From positions 3,293,501 through 3,357,500 of the forward strand of contig JAYKKM010000351.1 in assembly GCA_035772405.1 (NCBI GenBank): a DNA stretch of 64,000 nt, read 5' to 3'. This stretch comes from Chrysogorgia sp. JL179-B06. Lineage: Eukaryota; Cnidaria; Anthozoa; Scleralcyonacea; Chrysogorgiidae. The notes under the pieces were generated by a model that was not told where the DNA came from, made no database searches, and saw only the letters and a program-made list of their open reading frames with translations. The position numbers and the translations under genes are program-made. Positions 42,302 to 52,795 of this stretch are shown here, piece after piece (the first letter of the stretch is position 1; every line of letters starts with the position of its first letter).

Positions 42302-43046
42302 CACATATGTTTGTCACACTTGGCACAGTAGGTCTTGGTCTCAGTGCCTTTATATGCACCATTCGGCCTCTTCTGGGTTGTCTTCATCTTGACGCAGTGG
42401 TCTCCACCATTTTATTATGCGTTTGGGTTGCAAGATATTGCATCAGCGCAACAGTGGTGTAAAAATTGTCAAAATACAACCTGCATCCTTTGTTGAGGTA
42501 ATCTCTTGACAAATCGCAGACTACTCGATGTGCCAAGCCAAGTTCACCTTGCCCAACAATTTTTCTCACTGTTTGACTGTAAAGTGTAGCCATAAATAAA
42601 ACATTGGAAATTCAGTGGTTTATTTATGGTTATTATTATACTATGAGTTATTGTTATCAAGACGGTTTGGTGTAGAGACTATAAAACGTTTTCTAGAGAG
42701 AATTTATATGATACGCAGATTTACTCACCGAAATATTCGCATTTCTTCAACTGATAAAATCGATTCCCTGATGCACGGCTCCTCCGTGCTTTGCCTGTAC
42801 TGCACTTCCCGCATCACTATCGTTATCGCTTGTATCACCAACATTTTGAACATTATCTTCTTCAAAAAACGAAATAACTTCCTCGACAGTGTAGCCAGTT
42901 TTTCGCGATCCCACAGCGCGAATTCCAATAAAAACACCAAAACTCAAATTTTCGAACATGAATGGTAATTTATTCAATGCCAGTTTGAGCATGCTTCTAT
43001 TGTACGACTGCTGGTCAAAATTATAAACGGCTCTCCCGAAAGCCAT
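42302..43046 (-). pseudogene. piggyBac-type transposase relic
   Basis: Three parts in order on the minus strand. First, 43046-42740: an N-terminal region with YTVEEVISFFEEDN and an acidic stretch (DTSDNDSDAG), ending at a possible donor CG-GTGAGTAA near 42731. Second, 42593-42400: GELGLAHRVVCDLSRDYLNKGC and RLYFDNFYTTVALMQYL, the piggyBac segment with the third catalytic Asp. Third, 42420-42302: the Cys-rich C-terminus (DHCVKMKTTQKRP, TYCAKCDKHMC). The catalytic middle with the first two Asp residues is absent and the joints are out of frame, so this is a deleted relic or a decayed domesticated gene. No TTAA termini were recognised. Confidence 0.75.
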
Positions 43047-43949
43047 AGGGGCTGAAACCGCCCCTATAAGTAGCCGAAGGGTTAAAATAAGCTATTATAT
43101 AAACAAGGTGATCAAAAAGACAGACAATCGACAATTTAAATAAACGACAGCTAGCAGCAAACGGTATAACTGCAACCTCTAAAATGGTACCACCAAATTA
43201 TGCAACTACCGCACGAAAAATACATGCCCTTTAGATGGGAAATATCTGCAAACCGGCGTAATTTACCAAGCAAGAATATGTCTCGCATTCGTTGTTGTCC
43301 TTGCATGTTACGTCGGACTCACCAGAAATGATTTTTAAGACCCGTTACAGAAACCACATCGCATCATTCCACAAAAAGTCATCCAGAAACTCGACAGAAC
43401 TCAGTAAACATCGAACACAGACATCGAACACGACATTACATGGCAAATTATATCACCCACTAAGCCTTATAGCAGTTCAAGTTAGATATGTAATTTATGC
43501 CTTAACTAGAAATACGTATACGCAACAACCCCTCTCCCAATTGCTGTTTGAAACTTACAGTACAGTACTTCTTTTAGTTCTAAATTACTTGAATTAGATA
43601 ATAGCCATTTCATTTGCCAAACTAAATACATTTTCAGTGGACAATATCTCTCAGAGCTTTGTATTGTCTGAATTTAATTGTTTCATAGGACATCAAACTA
43701 AATACATGCAGCCCAAACTTTTTAAATTTTGAGTGCAGCTACATAATAGTGGGGGGTCTACTGTTGTTTCTTACATCAAACACTAAGAAATAAATTATTT
43801 TATCACAATATTTATGAGTCACAAAATAATCAATGCAGTATGTAGTATATAGACACCAAAGGCTGTTGAAGGAAGAAAGTGCATCTCTATCATACAATGA
43901 GTGTCCTTTAAAAAATCAAATTCATTCAAATGTCTACGGATGCATATAC
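43047..43949. other. no gene seen
   Basis: The 101-codon frame at 43292-43597 lacks any family resemblance. AT-rich; no recognised repeat. Confidence 0.35.
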
Positions 43950-44540
43950 TTCAAATGTATAGGGGTCCATTCAAATTAGATTTACTAAGACGTATTAGGG
44001 ATTCTACTCCAATTGTTAGTGTGGATAGGTTATATCAGTAAGTTAATAATTCTACCCACATTGGACTACTGTGATGTGGAGCTGGGAGGAATATGGATAA
44101 CTAAATATTGATGGCTATAATCAGAGGTCTCTACGCATCTCAGGGAAACTGATCTTTCCTAAGTCGGGACTTGAAACTGATTGGTTAATAGGAAATCCTA
44201 AGTTTTGTACCTCTTGTATTAGAAGCAAGTTACATTGTGTAATGCTAGTTAGGAAATTCCATGGCATTTTAACATCATATCTACCGGTAATGAGCTATTT
44301 TCCATGTTTCAATTAATCTGTTCCTACATGTTATAACACCATTATCTATTGCCTTATTGACAATATGTGAAGGATATACAACTTTTGAGTTAAAATTAGT
44401 TTTTGTAACATTGTACGGTACATTTATGAATATGTGTTGAAATTTGTAACTGTAATTTGTTAGAAAACAAGACCCCCATATATTGATACCAATGTTAGCA
44501 TTGAAGGGGCTATCCTGTATAAATATTATTGTATTATTAT
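43950..44540 (+). pseudogene. probable LINE C-terminal relic
   Basis: Across several frames: LRRIRDSTPIVSVDRLYQ, KLIILPTLDYCDVELGG (compare the L-P-LDYCD signature of LINE proteins), SLRISGKLIFPKSG and TKYI-like remnants. Too decayed to define start or end. Low confidence. Confidence 0.35.
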
Positions 44541-44541
44541 T

Positions 44542-44584
<43 letters not shown>

Positions 44585-44620
44585 GAATAATAATGCATTA
44601 ACAATAATACTAATAATAAT
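44519..44620. repeat. (ATT)n microsatellite
   Basis: Long run of ATT/TTA triplets, then AATAATAATG-type variants up to about 44620. From 44620 to 45190 I see only AT-rich sequence plus the fragment CTCTAACCATTGAGCCATCGAG near 45042, an inverse SINE A box. Confidence 0.9.
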
Positions 44621-45189
44621 AATGCCTATTGCAGATTGCAGATACCATATTTGCCATGTAACAAAGCATATAAATGGCATTGTGTACTATAGTATCTAAA
44701 TTATATCACCATGCACATACATATTATAACCTATATTCAGGATGCCATGCCTAGTCTGCTTGTCTACAATGATCTAGCTATCACAGTACTTAGTAGTGTC
44801 AACATACCAAATGTGAAAATAATAATAATAAGCTGTATTTTACATTGACAGATCGCGACATAATAAATTGTGACCCACTAGGCCAGCTAAGTAACTGTAG
44901 GTCTAACATGTTCCATAATGGATGGAGTACTGTAAATACAGATTATATATGGAATACATGCCAGTATACAAAACATGGACGTCAAGATCATATCGTCAGA
45001 AACATAAAAAAGTATAACCTTATTTCCAGTGACGGCCTCTAACCATTGAGCCATCGAGATTCAGATGGAGAGAGGTTACAATGATGTACTGTTCTGATGA
45101 TATATGTACTGCCTATGCAGCAGTTACTATATATATATATCAGTAATGATTGGGTGTGTTAATATATACACTGCTGTATGCAAATGAGC

Positions 45190-45385
45190 TGCATTTAGAC
45201 AGACATATATCAATAGAATCAGTACATCAATGTAACCTTCACTCGCCATATGAGTCTTAGTTGGTAGCTCAATGGTTAGAGCATCTCACTGGAAATCAGG
45301 AAGTTATCCCTGTCTGGGACACAGAATAATTTTTCTGAGGATATGAGCTTGCTTGACAATCATCCATTTACTGTATCGTCTGTTT
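45190..45385 (+). mobile_element. tRNA-derived SINE
   Basis: GTTGGTAGCTCAATGGTTAGAGC (A box), a shortened B-box region (TTATCCCTGTCTGGGACAC) and the tail CAGAATAATTTTTCTGAGG with GACAATCATCCATTTACTG. The upstream ATCAATGTAACCTTCACTCGCC also precedes the copy at 14.3 kb, so the unit includes ~60 bp in front of the tRNA-like part. Confidence 0.65.
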
Positions 45386-46464
45386 CCCCCCGAGCGCTCC
45401 CTTATTCACTACAGCAGTGTATATATTAACACTGACAAGTATACATTAATGCTTGTTTATTGCTACAAAATTGTAGGCCAGGCCTAGGTCATATAAACAC
45501 AGCAATAGTATGCATGTTTTTTCACCGTAAACTACTGTATATATAGCCTAATTATCAAGCATAGTATTTATACATTTTAATAAAATAATAAATATACTGT
45601 ACAAGAAATTCCAAAATTTGTACTACCACTTACTATTATGCAGTATTATAAAGAACAAATGGTATATATTTTAAACTGCATGGATTTAATTCCAACTGTC
45701 AAAATATTATACATATATGTTTTAAAAATTGCAATTTCTAAACATTCAAAACATTACACACCTTCAAATTTTTCCACTAATCTCTCTGTTAAGTATTTCA
45801 AAATGTGGCTATTAGATTTCGGAGTTTGGAGCAAATACACAATACAGTGTACAGTTATTTAAATTACATTAAAATTAGCGAGTCAAGTCAAAAAGTTAAA
45901 CGATAAAGTGAAGCACTGAACTGAAGGTAATGGCTATTCGTACGGTAGCCGTACGACGCTATAGTCTCTTCGAATTCAACGAAATGCGGGTAAATATCAC
46001 CAAAATCCTAAACCTAACCATAATCCTAACCAAATTACTAACCCTAACAAAAAAAACTATGCAGAAAAGGCAAATTAATTGCTCAACACAGACCCATGAG
46101 TCGGTGACAATGTATTTACCTTTTACTTGTGCCTGTCTTTGATTATCTTTTCCTTCAGAACTACAGTTTCGGCATGAAATCAGCTGATAATGTCTATAGT
46201 AATGTTTGATAAAAACAAACATTACTGCATCCGATGATTTTGTGAGGAAATGGCTGGTTTTTATGGCATATAACTTTCGCGCTGGCGTCAATTTAAATTT
46301 TAATTACGCCAAATTTAACGCACCAAAAAACCGTTTCAATACCGTTTTAATTTTTGCATTCGCAATCATGTGACGGTTGCACCAATCAGCTTCTGTCTAT
46401 ATCTAGTTACCAGGGCCAAATTTTCCGATGCTGCGCATGATGGCGGTTGATCACTATATATATA
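45386..46464. other. no gene seen
   Basis: AT-rich. ATCCTAAACCTAACCATAATCC at about 46003-46040 is irregular and not a telomere array. 46380-46450 is the left part of a repeat whose right part is at 47535-47645 (same order as at 36.8-37.0 kb), split by the mariner-like element. Confidence 0.4.
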
Positions 46465-46466
46465 TA

Positions 46467-47533
<1,067 letters not shown>

Positions 47534-47579
47534 AAATAAATCCGATCCGAGATCAGGAGCCCCTTGCATCTCTAGTGAT

Positions 47580-47645
47580 AAGGGACTAAACGTCGGTCGA
47601 TATTAGCACCTTCGCCCTCAGGCCTTCGGCTTTCGACCGGCAATA
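47580..47645. repeat. GC-rich hairpin repeat, shortened
   Basis: GGGACTAAACGTCGGTCGAT, TTAGCACCTTCGCCCTCAGG and GGCCTTCGGCTTTCGACCGG; third copy of the family at 30.2 and 36.9 kb, lacking the last hairpin arm. Confidence 0.65.
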
Positions 47646-47924
47646 ATACAATAAGTTTATTATTATTTGCCAACCGCACCGATGCACTTTGAACAATTAA
47701 AAGGAACGAAATCGTCTCAGCCGGCAGGCATAGATAAAAGGCAGTACAGCGCAATAATTAGTTCATACTGTACGCATTCATAGCAACAAGACTTTATATA
47801 AATACAAATTAAATTTTTTATGTAAATATATAGCCATTAAAGCGCTTTTTTAAGATCAACATGCACAGTGATTAAACTCCTGATGAGTGAGGTATTATTG
47901 ACCCCAAGAAACAGATTTATAGAG

Positions 47925-48125
47925 TTTACATGTAGTCCTGTCTTTATTCTCCGACTCCAGAATTTAGTATTTTGTAAGAGGAGGGTTACTATACTTCTTC
48001 CCAGTAAGAGATGAGATTCACATATGGTTAGACACACGTATAGATGTCGGACTGTTTCTCCGATGCAAGAAGTTCCGCAGCTTCCGCACGTAAAATTATA
48101 TACAACATGTGACCTAAGACGTAAG
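47925..48125 (-). pseudogene. Penelope-like GIY-YIG domain, N-terminal piece
   Basis: On the minus strand: HVVYNFTCGSCGTSCIGETVRHLYTCV, with the Cys-x2-Cys and the V-Y...I-G-E-T core of the GIY-YIG domain. It then breaks at a stop. It lies head-to-head with the C-terminal piece that follows on the plus strand, with a short (GTAA)n run between (48120-48141). Confidence 0.6.
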
Positions 48126-48141
48126 TAAGTAAGTAAGTAAG

Positions 48142-48500
48142 TGCATATCCTTTCTCATCACCGTGACACTGGTCACCCTGTCTCTTTTAGTGATTTTAAG
48201 ATTATTTCTAGTTGTACTTTTGAATCCAGAACTTCTTTTGCGCGAAACTCTTCTCATTCGCGATATCAAACCACCTTTAAACGCAAATATTGGCACCGCA
48301 CCACTTTTTTTTTGCAAGCTTTTAATTCCTTCTTTGTCATTGTATACTAGTGTCGTCTCATCCTGTAATATGTATTTTTAGTTTACTCTCTGATTTGCTA
48401 ATTATTCATAATTTATGACAACTTTGTAATATATTTAGGCAACTTTGTATATTTAGGCTTTTTGCACTTATGTATAATTATTATTCTCCGAAGATGTTGT
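48142..48500 (+). mobile_element. Penelope-like element, GIY-YIG C-terminus and 3' tail
   Basis: The plus-strand frame LLLRETLLIRDIKPPLNANIGTAPLFF is the usual end of Penelope-type endonuclease frames (compare LNANVGTTPLF in the 38 kb array). The tail has AATATGTATTTTTAG, CATAATTTATGACAAC, ATATTTAGGC and TTCTCCGAAGATGTTGTG, a mutated form of the CTGAAGA motif. The head-to-head arrangement with the previous feature mirrors the other Penelope copies here. Confidence 0.65.
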
Positions 48501-48794
48501 GTTTAAGGGACACTCCAGCCCCAAAGCAAGTTTCATTCAAACGAAAGAACTATGTAAACTTACTTCAGAATGAGTATTAGTTTCTTTCAAATCTTTTTAG
48601 TTTTGGAGAAATTTGACTTTGTTTGTCGTAATTTTCGCACATTGCGGGCCGCCATTGTTGCTTTGCTTTCGGGCAAATGCGGTCGTTCCATTAGCGTTTT
48701 GACGTCATTGAGTGATAGAAACAAATGTTCTTCGACAGCGTCGTTTTCTGTCTAAACGTAAATATTCGTGGTTTATCGTTCAATACTTTCTACA

Positions 48795-49164
48795 ATGCCT
48801 CATTGCATGGTTTCCGACTGCAAAAATAATTCACGCAAGATTGTGGGAATAAGTTACCATCGAATTCCTCTTGCAAGTATTCACTGCGACAAGCGTGGCT
48901 GGCCAGAATTCGCCGCAATATCTATGTGCACGCAACAACTCGTTTGTTTGTTCGGAACATTTTACACCTAATTGCTTCGAGGAAAGCATGCGTAAATTAG
49001 TGCCTGGCTACCAAAACAGGAGAAAACTTAAAGCTAATTCAGTACCATCTATATTTCTACGAAGATATCCCGACGGAAAATCAAGGCGTACTAGCGAACG
49101 AAGAAACCTTAGACGCTGTAGACAAGAGGTGTTAATAGCTAAATATTATTTTGCAGCTAAATAA
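48795..49164 (+). pseudogene. THAP-domain protein (transposase N-terminus), frameshifted
   Basis: ATG at 48795: MPHCMVSDCKNNSRK (first two Cys of the C2CH zinc site), HRIP, KRGWPEF (conserved Trp), then a frameshift near 48925, after which FVCSEHFTPNCFEES (third Cys, His and Phe) and SVPSIFLR (the AVPSIF-type end) complete the THAP domain. A basic stretch (RRTSERRNLRRCRQE) follows, to TAA at 49164. THAP domains bind DNA and occur in P-element and Kolobok transposases and in host factors. The catalytic part is absent; the shared terminal sequence with a foldback element favours transposon origin. Confidence 0.75.
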
Positions 49165-49580
49165 TATTTAGCTGCCAAAGCTAGCTGATTTATTACTTGT
49201 TAAGTTAAGGCCCAGAATTACATTGTACATATACTCAAACATATTTGAATAAATTAAAGACCAAATAAATACAATCTTATGACAAACGTTTGTGTCTGAA
49301 TGTAATGTCAGCATAATGTGTCATTGAACATAATATACTAAATCACACAGAAACAAACTTTTGTCATTGTGTTTATTCTGTCTTTAATTTACTCAAATGT
49401 GTTTGAGTATATGTACAACGTAATTCTGGGCCTTAACTTAAAAGTAATAAATCAGCTTTTGCAGCAAAATATTTATTTAGCTCAGAAAAATAATATTTAG
49501 CTACTAATACCTCTTGTCTACAGCGTCTAAGGTTTCTTCGTTCGCTAGTGCATCTCGATTTTTCGCCGGGATATTAAATA
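49075..49580. repeat. inverted repeat behind the THAP frame
   Basis: CGAACGAAGAAACCTTAGACGC, AAGGCCCAGAATTACATTGTA and ATACTCAAACATATTTGAATA (49100-49255) are mirrored at 49375-49555 (ACTCAAATGTGTTTGAGTAT, CGTAATTCTGGGCCTTAAC, GCGTCTAAGGTTTCTTCGTTC). The arm includes the last codons of the THAP frame, so part of a gene has been copied in inverse. Arms about 160-180 bp, spacer ~110 bp. Confidence 0.8.
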
Positions 49581-49600
49581 AATTGGTAATAAATTAAAAA

Positions 49601-50306
49601 GTTAAATGTTGTAAGTTGTAAGTTCTAGGTTTTTCTAGGAGAGCGATAAATCGGTTGTTTTGAGAAATATAAGGAATTTATACTGGTTTGAACAGAGGTA
49701 AAGAAGTACATGATTTTCGGTTCTGATGAAATGAGAGTTTCTATAATAATCCTGTTTATGTTTTTAAATAAAATTATAATTATTTGGATCAAAGTTGCGT
49801 TTTCTTATATTTTGGTTCAAATAGTGTAGTATGGCTTGGCCGCTTGGCTCTTTGTCTTTGTGTTGTTTCCTCAACTTGAGATACTACAAAATAACACAAA
49901 GTAAAAAAAACTTGTTAAAATACTTTAGTAATCCTCAAAATCATTGTGCCACAAAGACAATTTGTTCATGTTATTATGTAATTAATTCGGTTTCCAATTG
50001 CATTGGCTCGTCATCCTTCAAACAAATATAATTTGGAAATTACAAAAAAATAGATAAATATAGTAAGCATACATGAGTTATCATTAGTTTCAACATATTC
50101 GTGTATTAAAACTGTATATGGAAAAGTGTCTTTAATAGTAGATGTATTTAATTACCAAGACGTCAGTGCCTGTAACTGGAGAAGACTTGCAGCTGACAAG
50201 ATGTTCAATGACAATTATTTCCTTGGTTTGCTATTTATAGTTATAGTAAATAGTTATTTATAGTGGCTTATTGTTTGTGATAAAAATGATTTAAATATGT
50301 TCTCAC
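49601..50306. other. no gene seen
   Basis: AT-rich, short chance frames only. If the THAP exon that follows belongs to a host gene, this is intron on its downstream side. Confidence 0.35.
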
Positions 50307-50695
50307 CTTGCGTCGTATCGCTCTTGCCGCTCGCCATGAAAGTTCTTCGCGATTATCTGCGATAAATACGGATATTTATAGGAGGTTATTCCAATTTCAT
50401 CTCTCTTTAGCCACGGAATGTAGGCCTTCGTTGGTCCTGGTAAACCAAGTTTTCTAACATAATCGTGCGGATTGAAGTGTTTAGAGCATACGCAGCTTGG
50501 CGGCGAGCGGAGATGAGACCCTGGGTACGAGGTTGACCTAAGGCTCCCATTTTGCGCGCTTGCGTTAACAAAATCTATCCAACGTTGCCGTCTTTCTATT
50601 GCCTCCGGTCTCAAATCACCAGCATAAGCTATCTTATGTTGTATTATACCATTCTCAGGGTCTGGCTTGTTAGAACACCTGTATATAACGCATCG
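50307..50695 (-). CDS. THAP-domain exon
   Basis: On the minus strand an open 389-bp stretch runs from an acceptor-like CCCCTTAG (exon from 50695) to a donor CAAG-GTGAGAAC (exon to 50307). It reads CVIYRCSNKPDPENG (Cys-x4-Cys), RRQRWIDFVNAS (the Trp of the domain), SCVCSKHFNPHDYVRKLG (Cys-x2-His-Phe) and KAYIPWLKRDEIG (a variant of the closing motif). So it is a full C2CH THAP domain, uninterrupted. The first exon with the Met is not identified. Intact frame and good splice sites favour a working gene or a domesticated transposase; a THAP transposon is the alternative. Confidence 0.7.
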
Positions 50696-51070
50696 CTAAG
50701 GGGTTTTGTCCGCAGTTGGAATGGTAAAACCAAGTAAACAACTGTAGTCGTCTTACAGCTCGTTCCCGATTTGACGTCATCGGCGTTATTCGGACTCAGA
50801 CTCTTTTCTCCCGCGGCCATGTTTTGAAAAACTCATGTTTGGAACAAGATATCGCGAGAAGTTTTTATCCGTTTAAGATATGTTATATATCGTTAGAATC
50901 GTCTCGATACGGCCGATTTTTAGAAAAAAATTGAATATTCTCGTACTGTATATGCACTTTAAAATGAGTCGCTTTTTATAATTTTTCATGGAAAGGCGGC
51001 CGCGCTATTAATATTTGAAGACTGGGGGCCACCAGTCTGCCTTTTAATAGGGACGGACCGGAAAGAGGTT
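50696..51070. other. left flank of the large array, no gene seen
   Basis: Contains TGACGTCATCGGCG near 50774 and AT-rich sequence. The array unit begins at the T-run at 51069-51076. Confidence 0.35.
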
Positions 51071-51264
51071 TTTTTATTACGGGTATTCACGTTTTCGTAA
51101 AATAATAGACACGTATGTTATGTATTTAGACTTGGTAATTCCAAATCTGTTTTCATAATTGAAATCGGTCAATTATTGGGCGAGATAACGTTAAAAATTT
51201 ACAACGAAACGGCCTTTCTAATTTATGATCTGCAAATACACCGCGGCGTGCGAGATGATAATCT

Positions 51265-51291
51265 GGGGGGGGGGGGGGGGGGGGGGGGGGG
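51265..51291. repeat. G27 homopolymer in array unit 1
   Basis: Twenty-seven G in a row. The same place has about 8, 0 (deleted), 10, 10-11 and 10 G in units 2 to 6. The tract makes Gly/Pro frames that are not genes. It could form a G-quadruplex. Confidence 0.95.
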
Positions 51292-51844
51292 TTAGAACAC
51301 GGGTAGAACAAGGGTTTATTGCGACATGCATTCTTGACATTGACCTTGTTATACACAAGACGTTACTGAGAACATTCTTATATGTATCAAATGGCGTTAA
51401 TACTGAGAACGTACAGAACATTTGATTGAACTTAACGTCATATATAGTGACTATAGAATTCCTCAGAAACGTTCAGTTAGTACGAGCAAAGATACCATGA
51501 AATCCCGGCTTTCTCTACCTCTTCATTAAGGTCATCCAGCAAGACACAGAAAAAACTCAGCAACAAGACACATTTCAGAAACAAGACAAATTTCAGCTAC
51601 AATTAGACAGCAAAATCGTTGCGTAATATTATCGCATACTACAGAACCCAATTAGACGTCACGCCATAAAACGCACCACTTGCACATAAAGCTAAAGGTA
51701 ATCCTAGGCTTTCTGCAGCGATATAACTATGATTATATTTATAAATATCTAAAATCTACAAAAGAAGACAACGCTAAGTCTCGAAGCACACGATCAATTT
51801 ATGAAATTCACGTGTACAAAATATAATTATTATGTAATAATATA

Positions 51845-51978
51845 TCATACACGAGAAGCCGTTTATTATCTGATTTACAACACCGAGACGTGTGTTTAAA
51901 AACGAGGTCGCAGGCCGAGTTTTTTAACACAATTCGTGGTGTTTGGAAATCAGATAATAAACGGCTTTCGAGTGTATA
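51845..51978. repeat. hairpin element inside each array unit
   Basis: Arms ACACGAGAAGCCGTTTATTATCTGATTT and AAATCAGATAATAAACGGCTTT-CGAGTGT enclose ~55 bp with the smaller palindromic words CACCGAG and CGAGGTCGCAGGCCGAG. Equivalent hairpins are in units 2-5. The 62-codon minus-strand frame across it follows from the palindrome and is not a gene. Confidence 0.75.
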
Positions 51979-52382
51979 GTGTAGCATCTCAAACAAATCA
52001 GTATATTAAGAGAAAATCGAGGTTAAAGTTGTCGAAATTTTATGCTAATTAAGATCTCATTTACACACAACATCTCGGTTATGATTTTCGTTTGTGTTTT
52101 CGTCATGAATTATTAATTAATTAATGAGCTGAGATATATATTTCCTATTCGGCTTATGAACGCGAAAGATAAGAGAGGATTATTGATTAGAATTTAGAGG
52201 TATAACTGACGTTAGCCATCGCTCTTCATAACCTAGTTTAATCTTTGAAAATATGTTGAATCTAATGTATGGATATTGTATGCTAATTATTATTTACACA
52301 AATAACAACGTATTTAGAACACTTGTAGTTTCAGTAATGATAAGTACAATAGTATGGAATATTTCGGACTCATATATATTAC

Positions 52383-52611
52383 CTGCTTTTGCGTTGCTTT
52401 CGTTATAATAATCTATGAAGACCACGACAAGAAGGCCAGCGGAATTCAACATCCCTAGAATCAAACTTACAGCAAAGACCAGCACACCAAGGTATATCCA
52501 TGAAGATAAGATATCCTTCTTCCTTTCGCCCGACATGAAGGACAGTAAACGTGCGTTGTGTGTGGAAAATATTGCACCTCTCAAATTACTATCCCGCTGA
52601 TTGTACCGCAT
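52383..52611 (-). CDS. SLC16-like transporter first coding exon, array copy 1
   Basis: The ATG at 52611 opens a 76-codon exon ending at 52383 before donor GGTAATATAT, splitting a Gly codon after its first base (phase 1). A second in-frame Met (MSGERKKD) could be the start. WIYLGVLVFAVSLILGMLNS is membrane helix 1, followed by GLLVVVFIDYYNESNAKAG, matching the family pattern of helix 1, the S-G-V-F turn, and a Y/F-x-ES-x-A end directly before the usual phase-1 intron and the W-I-x-S-I start of exon 2. That partner is at 25478. The family's PDGGWGW front is replaced (ILSSW), so the assignment rests on layout and phase. Confidence 0.65.
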
Positions 52612-52774
52612 CAGAAGCAAGGCCTAATGAACAGAAAGTTTGTTAATAAATTTCCATGTTAAATAATAGCCGACGGATTATTATATAGTATTCTATATCT
52701 GCAGGTCGTCCATCGGAGTGAATCTCCGAGTAACAACGATCATGTTCGTTGTAATGTTCGTTGTAATATCGACC

Positions 52775-52795
52775 GATTGTTATATATAACCAGGA
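52775..52795 (-). promoter_or_regulatory. TATA-like site upstream of the first exon
   Basis: GTTATATATAAC lies about 170 bp upstream of the candidate start on the minus strand and is kept in every unit (unit 3 has one extra A). It is palindromic, so it would serve either direction. A promoter is plausible, but a chance AT word cannot be excluded. Confidence 0.3.

Larger units (their letters stand above)
48507..49600 (+). mobile_element. THAP-encoding element with GGGACACTCC end (Kolobok-like)
   Basis: Left end TTTAA then GGGACACTCC, identical to the ends of the foldback element at 16119. Further inside is TGACGTCATTGAGTGAT, also shared. Behind it lies a THAP-domain frame. THAP plus TTAA target defines Kolobok transposons. 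The right end was not found; instead the sequence folds back on itself (49075-49580). Boundaries beyond the left end are uncertain. Confidence 0.6.

Noticed and set aside
46003..46050. CCTAAACCTAACC-type words resembling telomere repeats
   Set aside because: Irregular and short, as are those at 18430-18460; not an interstitial telomere array.
51153..51425. Poly-Pro / poly-Gly frames in array unit 1
   Set aside because: Produced by the G27 tract; units with shorter tracts do not keep them.
51808..51996. Conserved 62-codon minus-strand frame present in all array units
   Set aside because: It spans a hairpin element; conservation reflects the recent copying of the whole unit, and the frame has no protein-like features.
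52415..52600. 61-codon plus-strand frame repeated in the array
   Set aside because: Antisense of the transporter first exon; no family resemblance.
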